Counted from the stretch's first letter, positions 8,145 through 17,579 are shown. The stretch is DNA of 64,000 nt from Hyphomicrobiales bacterium (GCA_900474095.1 UCOA01000035.1:59975-123974); one strand, 5' to 3'. Notes: generated by a model not told the origin, from the letters alone. Made by a program: numbers and translations.

Positions 8145-9662
8145 TCAATCTTCGCTTGCGGCGAGTTGGGCGAGTACCTCGCCGCGACCTCGAGCCCGCA
8201 GGATCAGCGGGATGATCAGGGCGGCTGCGGCAATCACCAGGAGAACGGCGGCGACCGGCGAGGTGAACAGCACCGTGACATCGCCCTGGCTGATCGACAG
8301 CGCCCGCCGGAGCTGTTGTTCCGCCAGCGGCCCCAGAATGAGACCGACGACCACAGGTGCGATCGGATAGCCGAAGATGCGCATGACATAACCGAGCACA
8401 CCGAAGGCGAGCAGCATGCCGAGTTCGAATACCGACGGGTTGGCTCCAATCGTGCCGAGCGTCGCAAACAGCAGAATGCCGGCATAGAGCCATGGCTTCG
8501 GGATCGTCAGAAGCTTCACCCAAAGGCCGACCAGCGGCAGGTTCAACACCAGGAGCATGAAGTTGGCGATCAGCAGGCTGGCGATCAGGCCCCAGACGAG
8601 CTGCGGATTGGTCGCAAACAAGAGCGGGCCGGGCTGCAGCCCGTATTGCTGGAAGCCGGCGAGCATGATCGCCGCGGTCGCCGTGGTCGGCAGGCCGAGC
8701 GTCAGAAGCGGTACCAGCGTCCCGGCTGCCGAGGCGTTGTTGGCCGCTTCCGGACCAGCGACACCCTCGATGGCGCCGTTGCCGAATTCTTCCGGATGCT
8801 TGGTCAGCCGTTTTTCGGTGGCGTAGGAGAGGAACGTACCGATTTCAGCACCGCCCGCCGGCATCGCACCGATCGGGAAACCGATCGCTGTTCCGCGCAG
8901 CCACGCCTTCCAGGAGCGGGCCCAATCCTGTCTGTTCATCCAGACGGATCCCTTGACCGCTTCGACCTTGTCGGGGCCGAGATCACCCTGTGCGGCGATA
9001 TAGAGAGATTCGCCGATGGCGAACATCGCGACCGCCAGCGTCGTCACTTCGATCCCGTCGAGCAGGTCGGGAACGCCGAAGCTCATGCGCGTCTGGCCGG
9101 TCAGCTGGTCGATGCCGATGATGGCAAGCGCAAAGCCGATGAACAGCGATGTCAGCCCGCGCAGCGTCGAATCGCCGAATGCCGAGGAGACGGTGACGAA
9201 GGCAAGCACCATCAGCGCGAAATATTCCCGCGGACCGAAAACAAGCGCCAGCTTGACGACGAAAGGCGCAATGAAAGCGAGCGCGACGGTCGCGATAAGG
9301 CCCGCGACGAACGAGCCGATCGCCGCCGTCGCCAATGCCGGTCCGCCGCGCCCGGCCCGAGCCATCTTGTTGCCTTCGAGCGCGGTGACGATCGATGAAC
9401 TTTCGCCCGGTGTGTTGAGGAGAATGGAAGTCGTCGAACCGCCATACATGCCGCCGTAGTAGATGCCGGCGAACATGATCAGCGAGCCGCCCGGGTCGAG
9501 CTTGTAGGTGACCGGCAGGAGCAGTGCCACGGTGAGTGCCGGGCCTATGCCGGGCAGAACCCCGACGGCGGTGCCGAGCGTCACGCCGATCAGCGCGTAG
9601 AGAAGGTTCATCGGCTGGGCGGCGACGAGCAGGCCCTGCAACAGGAAATCGAATGTGTTCAT
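8145..9662 (-). CDS. tctA: Tripartite tricarboxylate transporter, large membrane subunit
   Basis: Predicted 505-aa polytopic inner-membrane subunit (about 11-12 hydrophobic segments) of a secondary TTT transporter that imports carboxylates such as citrate with a periplasmic binding protein. Family motifs include [20 protein letters not shown] near the N-terminus, [18 protein letters not shown], and [20 protein letters not shown] in the middle. Length matches the family (about 500 aa). It follows tctB by 9 bases and ends at the perfect terminator 8088-8121, so tctC-tctB-tctA is one minus-strand operon. Substrate is inferred from family only. Confidence 0.95.
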   Translation of the reverse strand: MNTFDFLLQGLLVAAQPMNLLYALIGVTLGTAVGVLPGIGPALTVALLLPVTYKLDPGGSLIMFAGIYYGGMYGGSTTSILLNTPGESSSIVTALEGNKMARAGRGGPALATAAIGSFVAGLIATVALAFIAPFVVKLALVFGPREYFALMVLAFVTVSSAFGDSTLRGLTSLFIGFALAIIGIDQLTGQTRMSFGVPDLLDGIEVTTLAVAMFAIGESLYIAAQGDLGPDKVEAVKGSVWMNRQDWARSWKAWLRGTAIGFPIGAMPAGGAEIGTFLSYATEKRLTKHPEEFGNGAIEGVAGPEAANNASAAGTLVPLLTLGLPTTATAAIMLAGFQQYGLQPGPLLFATNPQLVWGLIASLLIANFMLLVLNLPLVGLWVKLLTIPKPWLYAGILLFATLGTIGANPSVFELGMLLAFGVLGYVMRIFGYPIAPVVVGLILGPLAEQQLRRALSISQGDVTVLFTSPVAAVLLVIAAAALIIPLILRARGRGEVLAQLAASED

Positions 9663-9671
9663 GTCAGGGCC

Positions 9672-10163
9672 TTACCAAAACAGGTGTTCGAGCGGACCGG
9701 CGGGCAGCGACAGTTGCAGCAGCCCGGCAAAGACCAGCCAGACGGCGAGACAGAGCGCGATGCCGATCGGAATCGTCATCCACAGCTTGCGCTTGCCGAA
9801 GGCGGCCGCCGTTGCGGCAAAGAGCAGCCCGGTCGCGATCGAAAAACCGAGTATTTTCAAAAGCAGCATCTGTGCAGCAAGTCCGCCGACGATCCAGACG
9901 ACAGGCCCGAACTGCTGCCGGTCACGTGCCGGAAAATCACCCCGGAGCGCTTCAAAAACGGTCCAGACCGCCAAGATCAGCAATCCGCCGGCGATCACGA
10001 ACGGGATGGTGGCTGGACCGATGCCGGAGTATCCGCCCATGCTCGCAAGCCGCGACGCATCCCAGAAGATCAGGCCGCCCAGGGCCGCGAGGAAGACGGC
10101 GATGACAAGCGCCGCCCTGTCAGGGCGGCGTGTCTCCGTCGAAGGGGTGTGACCCTTGCTCAT
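9672..10163 (-). CDS. tctB: Tripartite tricarboxylate transporter, small membrane subunit
   Basis: Predicted 163-aa protein with four hydrophobic segments, including ALVIAVFLAALGGLIFWDA, TIPFVIAGGLLILAVWTVF and two in the C-terminal half. This is the size and topology of TctB. Its start codon overlaps the tctC stop by 4 bases (ATGA), indicating translational coupling, and tctA follows 9 bases later. It is thought to be needed for assembly or activity with TctA. Sequence conservation in TctB is weak, so identification rests largely on topology and operon position. Confidence 0.9.
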   Translation of the reverse strand: MSKGHTPSTETRRPDRAALVIAVFLAALGGLIFWDASRLASMGGYSGIGPATIPFVIAGGLLILAVWTVFEALRGDFPARDRQQFGPVVWIVGGLAAQMLLLKILGFSIATGLLFAATAAAFGKRKLWMTIPIGIALCLAVWLVFAGLLQLSLPAGPLEHLFW

Positions 10164-11104
10164 TTTACCAGACCAATGTCCTTGAGGACGGCTTCGGTCG
10201 CCGAAATGTCCTTGGTGAGTTGCTCCTTGAAGGCATCACCGGCGAGATAGGTATCCTGCCAGCCCTTGGTCTTCAGGGTTTCCTGCCAGCCGGCGGACTT
10301 GACCAGCTTCTCGATGTCGGTGGAAACGGCAGCCTTCTGCTCGTCGGTCAGACCGGGAGCCGCGGCAACCATGCGCCAGTTCTGCACCACCACGTCAAGA
10401 CCGCTCTCCTTGATGGTCGGCGCGTCGATACCGGGGATACGCTCGGCGCTCGAAACGGCGAGAAGACGAAGCGTGCCCGATTTCACCTGCGATTCAAATT
10501 CGCCATAGCCGGAAATGCCGGCCGTCACCTGGCTGCCGAGAATGGCGGCCAGCGCTTCGCCACCGCCGGAGAACGCAATGTAGTTGATCTTGGTCGGATC
10601 GACACCCGCAGCCTTGGCGATAAGGCCGACTGCGATATGATCGGTACCGCCGGCAGAGCCGCCGCCCCAGGAGACAGCCCCCGGATCCTTCTTCAGTGCT
10701 TCGACCAGATCGCCGAACGTCTTCAGTGGCGAATCCGCCGGAACGACGATCGCTTCGTACTCGCCGGTCAGGCGCGCAATCGGAGTGACATCATTCAACG
10801 TCACCGGCGAGTTGTTGGTGAGGATGGCGCCGACCATGACATAACCGCCGACGATCAGAGCGTTCGGGTTGCCCTTGGACTGGCTGGCGAACTGCGCAAG
10901 GCCGATGGTACCGCCGGCGCCCGGGACGTTCTGTACCTGGACGTTGCCGGAAATGCCTTCCTGCTGCATCACGCTCTGGATCGAACGGGCGGTCTGGTCC
11001 CAGCCGCCGCCGGGGTTCGCCGGTGCGATGATGGTGTAGTCCGCGGCAAAGGCCGGCAGGGCGAGAGCGCCGGCGAGAATGGATGCCAGAAAAAACTGTT
11101 TCAA
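10160..11104 (-). CDS. tctC: Tripartite tricarboxylate transporter, periplasmic substrate-binding protein
   Basis: Predicted 314-aa Bug/TctC-family binding protein. It starts with a Sec signal peptide ([20 protein letters not shown], cleavage near residue 21). The mature part shows [15 protein letters not shown] and later [20 protein letters not shown], the two loops that contact carboxylate ligands in this family. It is first in the tctCBA operon. A 260-bp gap (11105-11364) lies upstream and should hold the promoter; I see no clear -35/-10 there. TctC genes are often controlled by TctD/TctE-type two-component systems, and one is encoded 1.4 kb away. Confidence 0.95.
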   Translation of the reverse strand: MKQFFLASILAGALALPAFAADYTIIAPANPGGGWDQTARSIQSVMQQEGISGNVQVQNVPGAGGTIGLAQFASQSKGNPNALIVGGYVMVGAILTNNSPVTLNDVTPIARLTGEYEAIVVPADSPLKTFGDLVEALKKDPGAVSWGGGSAGGTDHIAVGLIAKAAGVDPTKINYIAFSGGGEALAAILGSQVTAGISGYGEFESQVKSGTLRLLAVSSAERIPGIDAPTIKESGLDVVVQNWRMVAAAPGLTDEQKAAVSTDIEKLVKSAGWQETLKTKGWQDTYLAGDAFKEQLTKDISATEAVLKDIGLVK

Positions 11105-11350
11105 GATTAGTCCTCCGTCAGGCGCGCTCTTTGATCTGGCGCGCAGTGTTCATCTTTGCGGACGGGGGCTTGGCTCACTCTGGATCGGGCGCGCGTTCGC
11201 TTTTTGGGCTAAACGACGCCGGGTCTGGTGAATTTCCTCCCATACGCCTCGATCATCCGCCTCCACGGATGATGAAGAACTGCAAGGCACCACAGGAAGC
11301 TGTCATCTACCTGACATCGAGCGGAACCTTGCCTGAATAATCTCCGCTAA

Positions 11351-11381
11351 TTTTGCGGCTTCGTCTACTGGAGCCGCAAAA
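11351..11381. repeat. Inverted repeat spanning the stop codon of the binding-protein gene
   Basis: TTTTGCGGCT (11351-11360) and AGCCGCAAAA (11372-11381) are perfect 10-base arms that enclose the stop codon of the gene ending at 11365. Lack of a T-run after the stem argues against a simple terminator; a 3'-end stabilising hairpin is possible. Confidence 0.5.
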
Positions 11382-12432
11382 CTTCGTTCCAGCGGGCGAT
11401 CAGCCGCGCCCGCTTGACCTGATCGAGATAAACCATCAGCCCTGGACTGACCGGAACCGGCCGCAACTGCCCGCCCAGCATCTCCCGCATCGTATTGGCG
11501 GTGTTGGCGCCTGCGACATCCGGGCTGACGGCGGGTATCTGCAATTCCCGCGCCATGATCGTCTGACCTTCCTTCGACATGAAGAATTCCAGGTAGCGCC
11601 GCCCGAGTTCCGGCGAGGCGGCCGCCTGCGGCACCAGGCCGATGCGCGACATGACGACGGTATAATCCCGCGGCAGGACGATGCCGACATCCGGGTGACG
11701 CGAGGCCCAGTCGGCCGCATAGGAACCGAGGATATTGTAGCCGAGCACGAAGCGGCCGTCGGAGACCCGCTCGAGAATGGCCGAACTGGTGGAGTAGAGT
11801 TTTACGCCGGCAGCACCCATCGTCTGGATCACCGACCAGATATCGCCGAACTGCTCCTGGTCGCGCGCCATGAACAGAAAACCGACGCCGGATCGCTCGA
11901 TATCGTAAGTACCGATCTTTCCATAGACCGCGCTTCCGTGACGCTTGAGATAGTCGACGAACTCGGCCCGCGTCGAGGGCGGTTTCTCCTTGGTGAAGCT
12001 TGGCTTGTGATAGACGAAGACCGCCGGCTCAAAGGTCAGCGCATAGGCCGTGTTGCGCCAATTGGCCCATTCCGGCCAGCGGGCGCTCATCGGCAGGTCG
12101 CTGCGCTGGGCGTAGCCGTCATTGCTGAGCTTGACCTGCAGGTCCATCGCCGACGAAAAGGCGAAGTCCGCGGTCTTTTCGCCCGCATCGGTCTCCTTGA
12201 CGATCCGGTCGTAGATCTCGCCCGTCAGCATATCTTCGTAGCGCACTGCCACATCGGGATTGGCCGCCTGGAAACCGACGATCATCGGCCGCGCCAGAGG
12301 CTCGTCGAGTGAGGAATAGACAACGACGATCGGCGCGTTGGAATTGCCCGAGAGCGCCGGAAACACGACCGGCTCGGCAGTGGCTGGCAGGGAAAATCCG
12401 TAGAGAACGCTAAGACAGAGAAGCAAACGCAT
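11365..12432 (-). CDS. Extracellular solute-binding protein (ABC-type, family 1) linked to a TctDE-like two-component system
   Basis: Predicted 355-aa periplasmic binding protein. The start at 12432 gives a classical signal peptide (MRLLLCLSVLYGFSLPATA); a GTG at 12465 would add 11 residues that spoil the signal. The mature part begins with VYSSLDEPLARPMIVGFQ, the fold-start motif of iron/anion-type binding proteins, followed by ADFAFSSAMDLQVKL and an EGQTIMARELQIPAVSP ending. There is no permease or ATPase beside it. It is divergent from the regulator at 12510 and may act as a ligand sensor for the adjacent histidine kinase rather than for import (inference). Confidence 0.85.
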   Translation of the reverse strand: MRLLLCLSVLYGFSLPATAEPVVFPALSGNSNAPIVVVYSSLDEPLARPMIVGFQAANPDVAVRYEDMLTGEIYDRIVKETDAGEKTADFAFSSAMDLQVKLSNDGYAQRSDLPMSARWPEWANWRNTAYALTFEPAVFVYHKPSFTKEKPPSTRAEFVDYLKRHGSAVYGKIGTYDIERSGVGFLFMARDQEQFGDIWSVIQTMGAAGVKLYSTSSAILERVSDGRFVLGYNILGSYAADWASRHPDVGIVLPRDYTVVMSRIGLVPQAAASPELGRRYLEFFMSKEGQTIMARELQIPAVSPDVAGANTANTMREMLGGQLRPVPVSPGLMVYLDQVKRARLIARWNEVLRLQ

Positions 12433-12509
12433 AAAACGATATTGCCGCAGCGACGGCCCGTTCACAAGCGGAAGGACGGCCGCTAGAGTGCATCAGGGAG
12501 ACATCGGAT

Positions 12510-13184
12510 TTGCGGATACTACTGGTCGAGGACAATAAGGCGCTTTCGGAAGGGCTTGTCGCCATTCTGCGCGGCAGTGGCTATGCCGTCGACGTTGTTT
12601 GCGACGGCGCATCGGCCGACGCGGTGATCGCAACCGAAAATTTCGATCTCGTCATCCTCGACCTGACCCTGCCGGAAATGGACGGGCTCGATGTGCTGCG
12701 CTCGATGCGCTCCCGTCAGAACAAGGCGGCGGTACTGATCCTGACGGCGCGCGGGACGCAGGAGGAGAAGATCCGCGGGCTCGATCTGGGCGCTGACGAC
12801 TACATGATCAAGCCCTTCGACGTCAGCGAATTCGAGGCCCGGGTTCGGGTGCTGCTGCGCCGGCAGGCCGGGCTTCGCTCCTCCCTCGTCAGCTACGGCA
12901 AGGTGTCCCTGGACCTCAACTCCCGCACCTTTTCCGCCGGCGGCATCACCGTCGATATTCCGGCCCGCGAGCTTGGCCTCTTGGAGATCCTGTTCATGCG
13001 CGCCGGAAAGGTCGTCGCCAAGGAGGCGATCATCCAGTCGCTGACGGCTTTCGACGATGACCTCAGCGCCAACGCGATCGAGCAATATGTCAGCCGGCTG
13101 CGCAAGCGGCTCGCGCCGCATGGGCTGACGGTCCGCACGGCCCGCGGCATCGGCTACTATCTCGACAAGATGGCGGACGGCTGA
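12510..13184 (+). CDS. OmpR/PhoB-type response regulator (TctD-like)
   Basis: Cytoplasmic 224-aa transcription factor. The receiver domain occupies residues 1-115, with acidic pocket (VEDN), phosphoacceptor Asp51 in VILDLTLPEMDG and Lys in MIKPFD. A winged-helix DNA-binding domain follows (about 125-220, ending VRTARGIGYYLDK). The start is TTG with CAGGGAG about 10 bases upstream; no ATG gives a complete receiver domain. It overlaps the histidine kinase by ATGA. Neighbouring tctCBA and binding-protein genes make it likely that it controls carboxylate uptake, as TctD does (inference). Confidence 0.93.
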   Translation: MRILLVEDNKALSEGLVAILRGSGYAVDVVCDGASADAVIATENFDLVILDLTLPEMDGLDVLRSMRSRQNKAAVLILTARGTQEEKIRGLDLGADDYMIKPFDVSEFEARVRVLLRRQAGLRSSLVSYGKVSLDLNSRTFSAGGITVDIPARELGLLEILFMRAGKVVAKEAIIQSLTAFDDDLSANAIEQYVSRLRKRLAPHGLTVRTARGIGYYLDKMADG

Positions 13185-14575
13185 TGCCGCGGGCCGCCTA
13201 TTCGCTGCGCCGCAGGCTGCTTGCCTGGCTGCTGATCTCGACCGTCGTCATTGGATGCCTAGCGTTGATCGACACCTATCGCGAGGCGGTGAAGACGGCG
13301 AATGTCGTCTCTGATCGCGTACTTGCCGGCTCGGCTCTGGCGATTGCCGAGCGGGTCGTGGTTGCGGAAGACGGTTCGCTGGAAGTGGACATTCCCTACG
13401 TCGCGCTGGAAATGCTGACCTCGGCGGCGCAGGACCGCGTCTTCTACCGGGTCGACGGGCCGCCCGGCCGGTTCATCACCGGCTATCAGAACCTGCCCTC
13501 GATCAGCGACATGGGGGGCCAGTCCGCGGTCTATGCCGATGCGCAGTTCCGCGGAGAGCCGATCCGGGTCGCGGCGTTGGAGCGCTCGGCGTCCACCGGC
13601 ATCAACTCCGTCCCCTTCGTCGTCACCGTCGCCGAAACCACGATCGCGCGGCGGCAATTGACGCAGGCCATTCTCCTGCGTTCGGCGCTGCGCCTGCTGA
13701 TGATGATCCTCGGCGCAGCAGGGATCGTCTGGGTCGCGGTGACCTTTTCGCTGCGACCGCTCTATCGCCTCGGCGACGCGATTGCCGAGCGCAGCCCTGA
13801 TGATCTGCACCCAATCGATCAATCGGTGCCGAGCGAAGTCGAGGGGCTGGTCGAGACCGTCAATTCCTTCATGGTGCGGCTGCAGTCGGCGCTCGATGCA
13901 CTCCGGCATTTTTCCGGCAATGCCAGCCACCAGTTGCGCACGCCGCTTGCAATCATCCGCACCCAGCTTGCCCTTTCCGCTCGCGCCACGACGCTGGGGG
14001 AGGCACAGGCCGCAGCGCGCAAGGGCGACGAGGCGGTGGCGCATGCCGAACGCATCCTCGCGCAACTGCTGCTGATGGCCAAGATCGACGCCGCCGGCTC
14101 GGCGGAACCACAACCGCTCGGGATCATCGATCTGATGTCACTGGCGCAGGAGATCACCGGCGATCGCGTGCCCGGTGCCGGCGACGCGGGCGTCGATCTC
14201 GGCTTCGAGGGTGAGGGCAGGGCGCTGATCCGCGCCGAACCCCTCCTGATCGGCGAGCTTCTGCGCAACCTGATCGAAAACGCCATCGCCTATGCCGGCA
14301 AGGGCGCGGAAGTAACCGTTCGCGTGGAAAATGAAGAGGGCACCGTCCGGCTCGACGTCGAAGACAACGGCCCGGGCATCCCACCGGAGAACCGGCAGGT
14401 CGTGCGCCAGCGTTTCGCGCGCGGCGGACGCGGCGAAGCACCAGGAATGGGATTGGGACTTCCGATCGTCGAAGAAATCGCCGGTCTGTTCGGCGGACAT
14501 CTCACGCTGGGCGAAGGGCCGGATGGCAAGGGGCTGAAAGCCTCTGTGACTTTTCCGGCAGCGATATCCGCCTAG
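13184..14575 (+). CDS. Membrane sensor histidine kinase (TctE-like)
   Basis: Predicted 463-aa inner-membrane kinase. It has a transmembrane helix at about 11-29, a periplasmic sensor region at about 31-168, and a second helix at about 171-190. A HAMP-like linker and HisKA box with His249 (HFSGNASHQLRTPLAI) follow, then a HATPase domain with NLIENAIAYAG and DNGPGIPPE. It overlaps the response regulator by 4 bases (ATGA), so the pair is translationally coupled. The periplasmic part is similar in size to TctE kinases that respond to carboxylates, and the divergent binding protein could present the ligand (inference). Confidence 0.94.
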   Translation: MPRAAYSLRRRLLAWLLISTVVIGCLALIDTYREAVKTANVVSDRVLAGSALAIAERVVVAEDGSLEVDIPYVALEMLTSAAQDRVFYRVDGPPGRFITGYQNLPSISDMGGQSAVYADAQFRGEPIRVAALERSASTGINSVPFVVTVAETTIARRQLTQAILLRSALRLLMMILGAAGIVWVAVTFSLRPLYRLGDAIAERSPDDLHPIDQSVPSEVEGLVETVNSFMVRLQSALDALRHFSGNASHQLRTPLAIIRTQLALSARATTLGEAQAAARKGDEAVAHAERILAQLLLMAKIDAAGSAEPQPLGIIDLMSLAQEITGDRVPGAGDAGVDLGFEGEGRALIRAEPLLIGELLRNLIENAIAYAGKGAEVTVRVENEEGTVRLDVEDNGPGIPPENRQVVRQRFARGGRGEAPGMGLGLPIVEEIAGLFGGHLTLGEGPDGKGLKASVTFPAAISA

Positions 14576-14694
14576 CGGCGGCGACCCCTCATCAGCGAGG
14601 TCGTTTCACGGGTCTGAACGAGAAGGATCGCGTTCCAGATCATCTGGACCAGACTGCGATCAGACGGGCTCGACAGCTTGCGCTGCGAAAACAT
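14572..14694 (-). CDS. Candidate 40-aa small protein
   Basis: Short frame MFSQRKLSSPSDRSLVQMIW...TSLMRGRRR. The chosen ATG at 14694-14692 is preceded by TATGGAG with about 8-base spacing, a good ribosome-binding site; an in-frame ATG at 14706 lacks one. The product is basic with a short hydrophobic centre (MIWNAILLV). It overlaps the kinase 3' end by 4 bases on the opposite strand. No family recognised; could be a chance frame. Confidence 0.4.
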   Translation of the reverse strand: MFSQRKLSSPSDRSLVQMIWNAILLVQTRETTSLMRGRRR

Positions 14695-15070
14695 GATAAG
14701 CTCCATAGGATTGTTGCGAGGATCACATGTCATCCCTGCCGGTATTTCTCCAGAGCAGCAAAGGCAAACCTGCCTTGCGCGGCAAGCATGGCAGAAAAAC
14801 AGAAATTTCAGCCTTCCATTATACGCGATGCAGCAAGTAAAGCTGCACGATATATTTCTGCAGTCGTCGGTAATTGCCTTCCGATTCAATGGTTTTACGG
14901 AAACGGACGTCGCCCATTGATACCCGCAGCTTTTCTCATCTCAAAAGAAAAAGTGACGCGGCGTAATCAGCTGTGCGGTCTGTGCAGGAGCGACCTTCCT
15001 TTGTCTTTGGTCCAAATGGCTTTTCGCGTTTGCTCATGCGATGTTGCGCCAAAACAGACGGGAGAAAACC
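14695..15070. other. 376-bp intergenic region, no gene recognised
   Basis: Lies between the small minus-strand frame and the acrylyl-CoA-reductase-like gene. It contains a short inverted repeat TGCAGC (14829-14834) / GCTGCA (14842-14847). No convincing coding frame has a ribosome-binding site. It must contain the promoter of the gene at 15071, which has GGGAG just before its start. Confidence 0.5.
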
Positions 15071-16087
15071 ATGACGGATCATTTCAGGGCGCTGGTGATC
15101 GAGGAGCGCGACGGCAAACCGGTCAGCGGCTTCAAGGACCTGACGCTTTCGGACCTGCCGGATCACGATGTGCTGGTCGAGGTGCTGTTTTCGACGCTCA
15201 ATTACAAGGATGGCCTCGCCATTTCCGGCAAGGGCCGTATCGCCCGTCGCATGCCGATGGTGGCCGGCGTCGATCTCGCCGGCATCGTCGTCTCATCCCG
15301 TAATCCGGACTGGAAGCCGGGCGACAAGGTGGTGGTCAACGGCTGGGGCATGTCGGAGACCGAATGGGGCGGCTATACCCGTTTCCAGCGGCTGAAACCG
15401 GAATGGCTGACACGCCTGCCGGACGCCTTCAGTCTCGAACAAAGCATGGCGATCGGCACCGCCGGCTATACCGCCGCCCTTGCCATTGATGCGCTGGAAC
15501 GATGGGGCAGAATCAAGACGGATGATCGCGAGGTTCTCGTCACGGGTGCCGCCGGCGGTGTTGGCTCTGTCGCCGTAACGCTCCTTGCCAGACGCGGCTA
15601 CAGGGTGACGGCATCGACGGGACGCCCGGAAACCCACGACTATCTCGCTACGCTCGGTGCAACCGGCTTTGTCGATCGGGCCGAACTGGCGGAGAAGGGC
15701 GGCGCGCTGCAGAAGGAACGCTGGGCCGGCGTCATCGATTCCGTCGGCTCGATGACGCTTGCCAATGCGCTGGCGCAGACCGTTCAGAACGGCGCGGTGA
15801 CCGCCTGCGGCCTTGCCGGCGGCGCCGACCTGCCCGCAACGGTGATGCCGCATATCCTGCGCGGCGTTGCCCTGCTCGGCATCAATTCGGTGACGGCGTC
15901 GCATACGGAACGCGACAAGGCCTGGGCGATCCTGTCGGAAAGCCTCGATCGCACGCTTCTCGCGGCGATGACGACGGTCGAGCCGCTGTCGGACCTGCCG
16001 CAACTGGCCGACGACATCGTCGCCGGAAAGATCCGCGGCCGCGTCGTCATCGACGTGGCTCGCTACAGCGCCACGCGTCAAACCTGA
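15071..16087 (+). CDS. Zinc-independent medium-chain reductase of the AcuI/YhdH (acrylyl-CoA reductase) family
   Basis: Predicted 338-aa NADPH-dependent oxidoreductase. The N-terminal GroES-like domain contains FSTLNYKDGLAISGKGRI and VAGVDLAGIV; the Rossmann domain contains VTGAAGGVGSVAVTLLARRGY. Length and motifs match AcuI/YhdH, which reduces acrylyl-CoA to propionyl-CoA. The start at 15071 follows GGGAGAAAACC; an upstream in-frame ATG at 15041 has no site. The last eight codons (R-Y-S-A-T-R-Q-T) and the stop codon lie almost entirely inside a dispersed palindromic repeat (16064-16167), so the native C-terminus was probably VIDV plus a short tail. Function is probably unaffected because this end is not catalytic. 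Confidence 0.92.
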   Translation: MTDHFRALVIEERDGKPVSGFKDLTLSDLPDHDVLVEVLFSTLNYKDGLAISGKGRIARRMPMVAGVDLAGIVVSSRNPDWKPGDKVVVNGWGMSETEWGGYTRFQRLKPEWLTRLPDAFSLEQSMAIGTAGYTAALAIDALERWGRIKTDDREVLVTGAAGGVGSVAVTLLARRGYRVTASTGRPETHDYLATLGATGFVDRAELAEKGGALQKERWAGVIDSVGSMTLANALAQTVQNGAVTACGLAGGADLPATVMPHILRGVALLGINSVTASHTERDKAWAILSESLDRTLLAAMTTVEPLSDLPQLADDIVAGKIRGRVVIDVARYSATRQT

Positions 16088-16167
16088 CGCGCAAAGGACG
16101 CTGTAGCTATTTGAAACTGCTGCATAATTTTATCCTGAAACCGATTCCGATTTAAGGAATTATGCAG
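16064..16167. repeat. Rhizobial-type palindromic intergenic repeat, copy 1
   Basis: Two palindromic modules. The first has TACAGCG...ACGCGTCA and TGACGCG...CGCTGTA as arms. The second is CTGCATAATT (16129-16138 region) pairing with AATTATGCAG at the right end, with CGATTCCGATTTAAGG-type core between. It matches copies at 47066-47168 and 56793-56897 (the latter inverted). Its left end overlaps the 3' coding end of the AcuI-like gene and supplies the stop codon. Resembles rhizobial RIME-type mosaic elements (class recalled, not searched). Confidence 0.85.
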
Positions 16168-16229
16168 TGGGCTGACGGCGGTCTCCTGACTGTTCGATAT
16201 CGGGTGCCTTGGTCGTCAACACGAAGGCG

Positions 16230-17051
16230 TCAGAATGTCGGCGGCGTGTTGATCCACAAGAGCACCGTCTCGCCGTCATGTCGGTTCGACCAGGCGTGAT
16301 GGCGGCGGCTGTCGAAATAGAGCGAATCACCGGCCTTCAGGTCGTGGAACTGATCGGAATCGAGCACGAACTCCACGCGTCCAGACAGCACATAGACGAA
16401 CTCCTCGCCCTCATGCTTGTAGGCACCCTCGCTGGAGGCGCCGGGTTCGAGCACGAAACGATGGCAGTCCATCTGGTTGCGGCCCTCGGCAAGAAGCTGA
16501 ACCGTCACGCCCGGCGTGGTGCGCGGCCAAGTCCGCCATTCGCCCGAACGGACGAGCGCACGGACCTCCGGCTCGTCCTCGCCGGACAGGCTGGAAACCG
16601 TCGTACCGAAATATTCGGCAAGATTGTGCAGCACGGCGACGGAAACACCCTGCGAGGTGCGCTCCAGCGTCGAGAGGACGGATGCCGCAATGCCGATATC
16701 GCCGGCCACCTGCTCGAGGGTCTTGCCTGCCGCGCGCCGCAGGCTCCTGAGCTTGCGTCCGACCTGCGATACCGGACTTGCGTCTGCGGCAGCGGCGGCG
16801 TCATCGGGCTCGCCGGCTTCCGCCTCGAGCGCTTCGCGAATGGCTGCCGGATTGAAGCCGCGCTCGGCGCGGAACCAGGAGACGCGCTTCAGATGGGCGA
16901 CATCGCTTTCACTGTATTGCCGATGCCCGGTGGCGGAGCGCTCCGGCACCACCAGCCCCTGCGTCTCCCAGAGCCGCAAGGTCGATGCCGAGACGCCGGC
17001 AAGCCGGGCTGCCTCCGCGACCTTGTACCGAACTGGGATGGCATCGCTCAT
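16230..17051 (-). CDS. Triple-domain regulator: MerR HTH + XRE HTH + cupin
   Basis: Predicted 273-aa cytoplasmic transcription factor. Residues 8-75 form a MerR-type winged helix (KVAEAARLAGVSASTLRLWE...HRQYSESDVAHLKRV). After an acidic/alanine linker, residues 96-152 form an XRE/Cro helix-turn-helix (VGRKLRSLRRAAGKTLEQVA...VLSTLERTSQGVS). Residues 194-268 form a cupin (MDCHRFVLEPGA...HEGEEFVYVLSG), which likely binds a small ligand. XRE-cupin regulators are common (PuuR/SutR type); the extra MerR domain is less usual. It lies beside an antitoxin gene and is divergent from gabT, so control of amino-acid or polyamine catabolism is possible but unproven. Confidence 0.9.
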   Translation of the reverse strand: MSDAIPVRYKVAEAARLAGVSASTLRLWETQGLVVPERSATGHRQYSESDVAHLKRVSWFRAERGFNPAAIREALEAEAGEPDDAAAAADASPVSQVGRKLRSLRRAAGKTLEQVAGDIGIAASVLSTLERTSQGVSVAVLHNLAEYFGTTVSSLSGEDEPEVRALVRSGEWRTWPRTTPGVTVQLLAEGRNQMDCHRFVLEPGASSEGAYKHEGEEFVYVLSGRVEFVLDSDQFHDLKAGDSLYFDSRRHHAWSNRHDGETVLLWINTPPTF

Positions 17052-17078
17052 GGGCCATCACGCGAAATTCTCATGCCG

Positions 17079-17324
17079 TCAATGTTCCAGATCGTGAAAC
17101 AGGTCTTCGCCACTGTCGAGATGGCGCTGATCTCGATCGCGGGGAAGCACAGGCTCGCTTTCTGGCACCCTCAGTTCGAAAGGCAGGCGCTTCTCTTCGG
17201 CGATGCGCAGCATCAACAGGCGGATAGCGTCGGAAACCGAAAGCCCCATGGCGTCCAGCGCGGCAATGGCTTTCTGTTTTGTTGCGGAATCGATGCGGGC
17301 ACGGATAATGGCATCAGCAGTCAT
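17079..17324 (-). CDS. RelB/DinJ-family antitoxin without visible toxin partner
   Basis: Predicted 81-aa protein with the RelB/DinJ ribbon-helix-helix start (ARIDSATKQKAIAALDAMGLS) followed by VSDAIRLLMLRIAEEKRLPF and an acidic C-terminal tail that normally wraps a RelE/YafQ toxin. In these modules the toxin follows directly, but downstream only 27 bases separate it from the MerR-XRE-cupin regulator. No RelE-like frame is seen on either side. It is probably an orphan or a remnant of a lost toxin-antitoxin module. Confidence 0.85.
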   Translation of the reverse strand: MTADAIIRARIDSATKQKAIAALDAMGLSVSDAIRLLMLRIAEEKRLPFELRVPESEPVLPRDRDQRHLDSGEDLFHDLEH

Positions 17325-17579
17325 GGCATCATTCTCCTATTGCTACGCGCTACAATGATGCGGCACCAACCCAAAGAGGCCCGTCGAGCTCGGCTGCGAA
17401 AATCTGTGCTCGAAGGATCAGAAAAATATCCGTTCAGCGCTCGCGCATCAATGTAGCCACACATACCGCCCAGTGACAAGAAAAAGCATCAGAAATTGCT
17501 GCACTTCCAGTCATGATATTTAATTTGCAAACTTACAGAAAAAATATAGGATTTGCAAAATTATTCCTCGCACCCCAGG

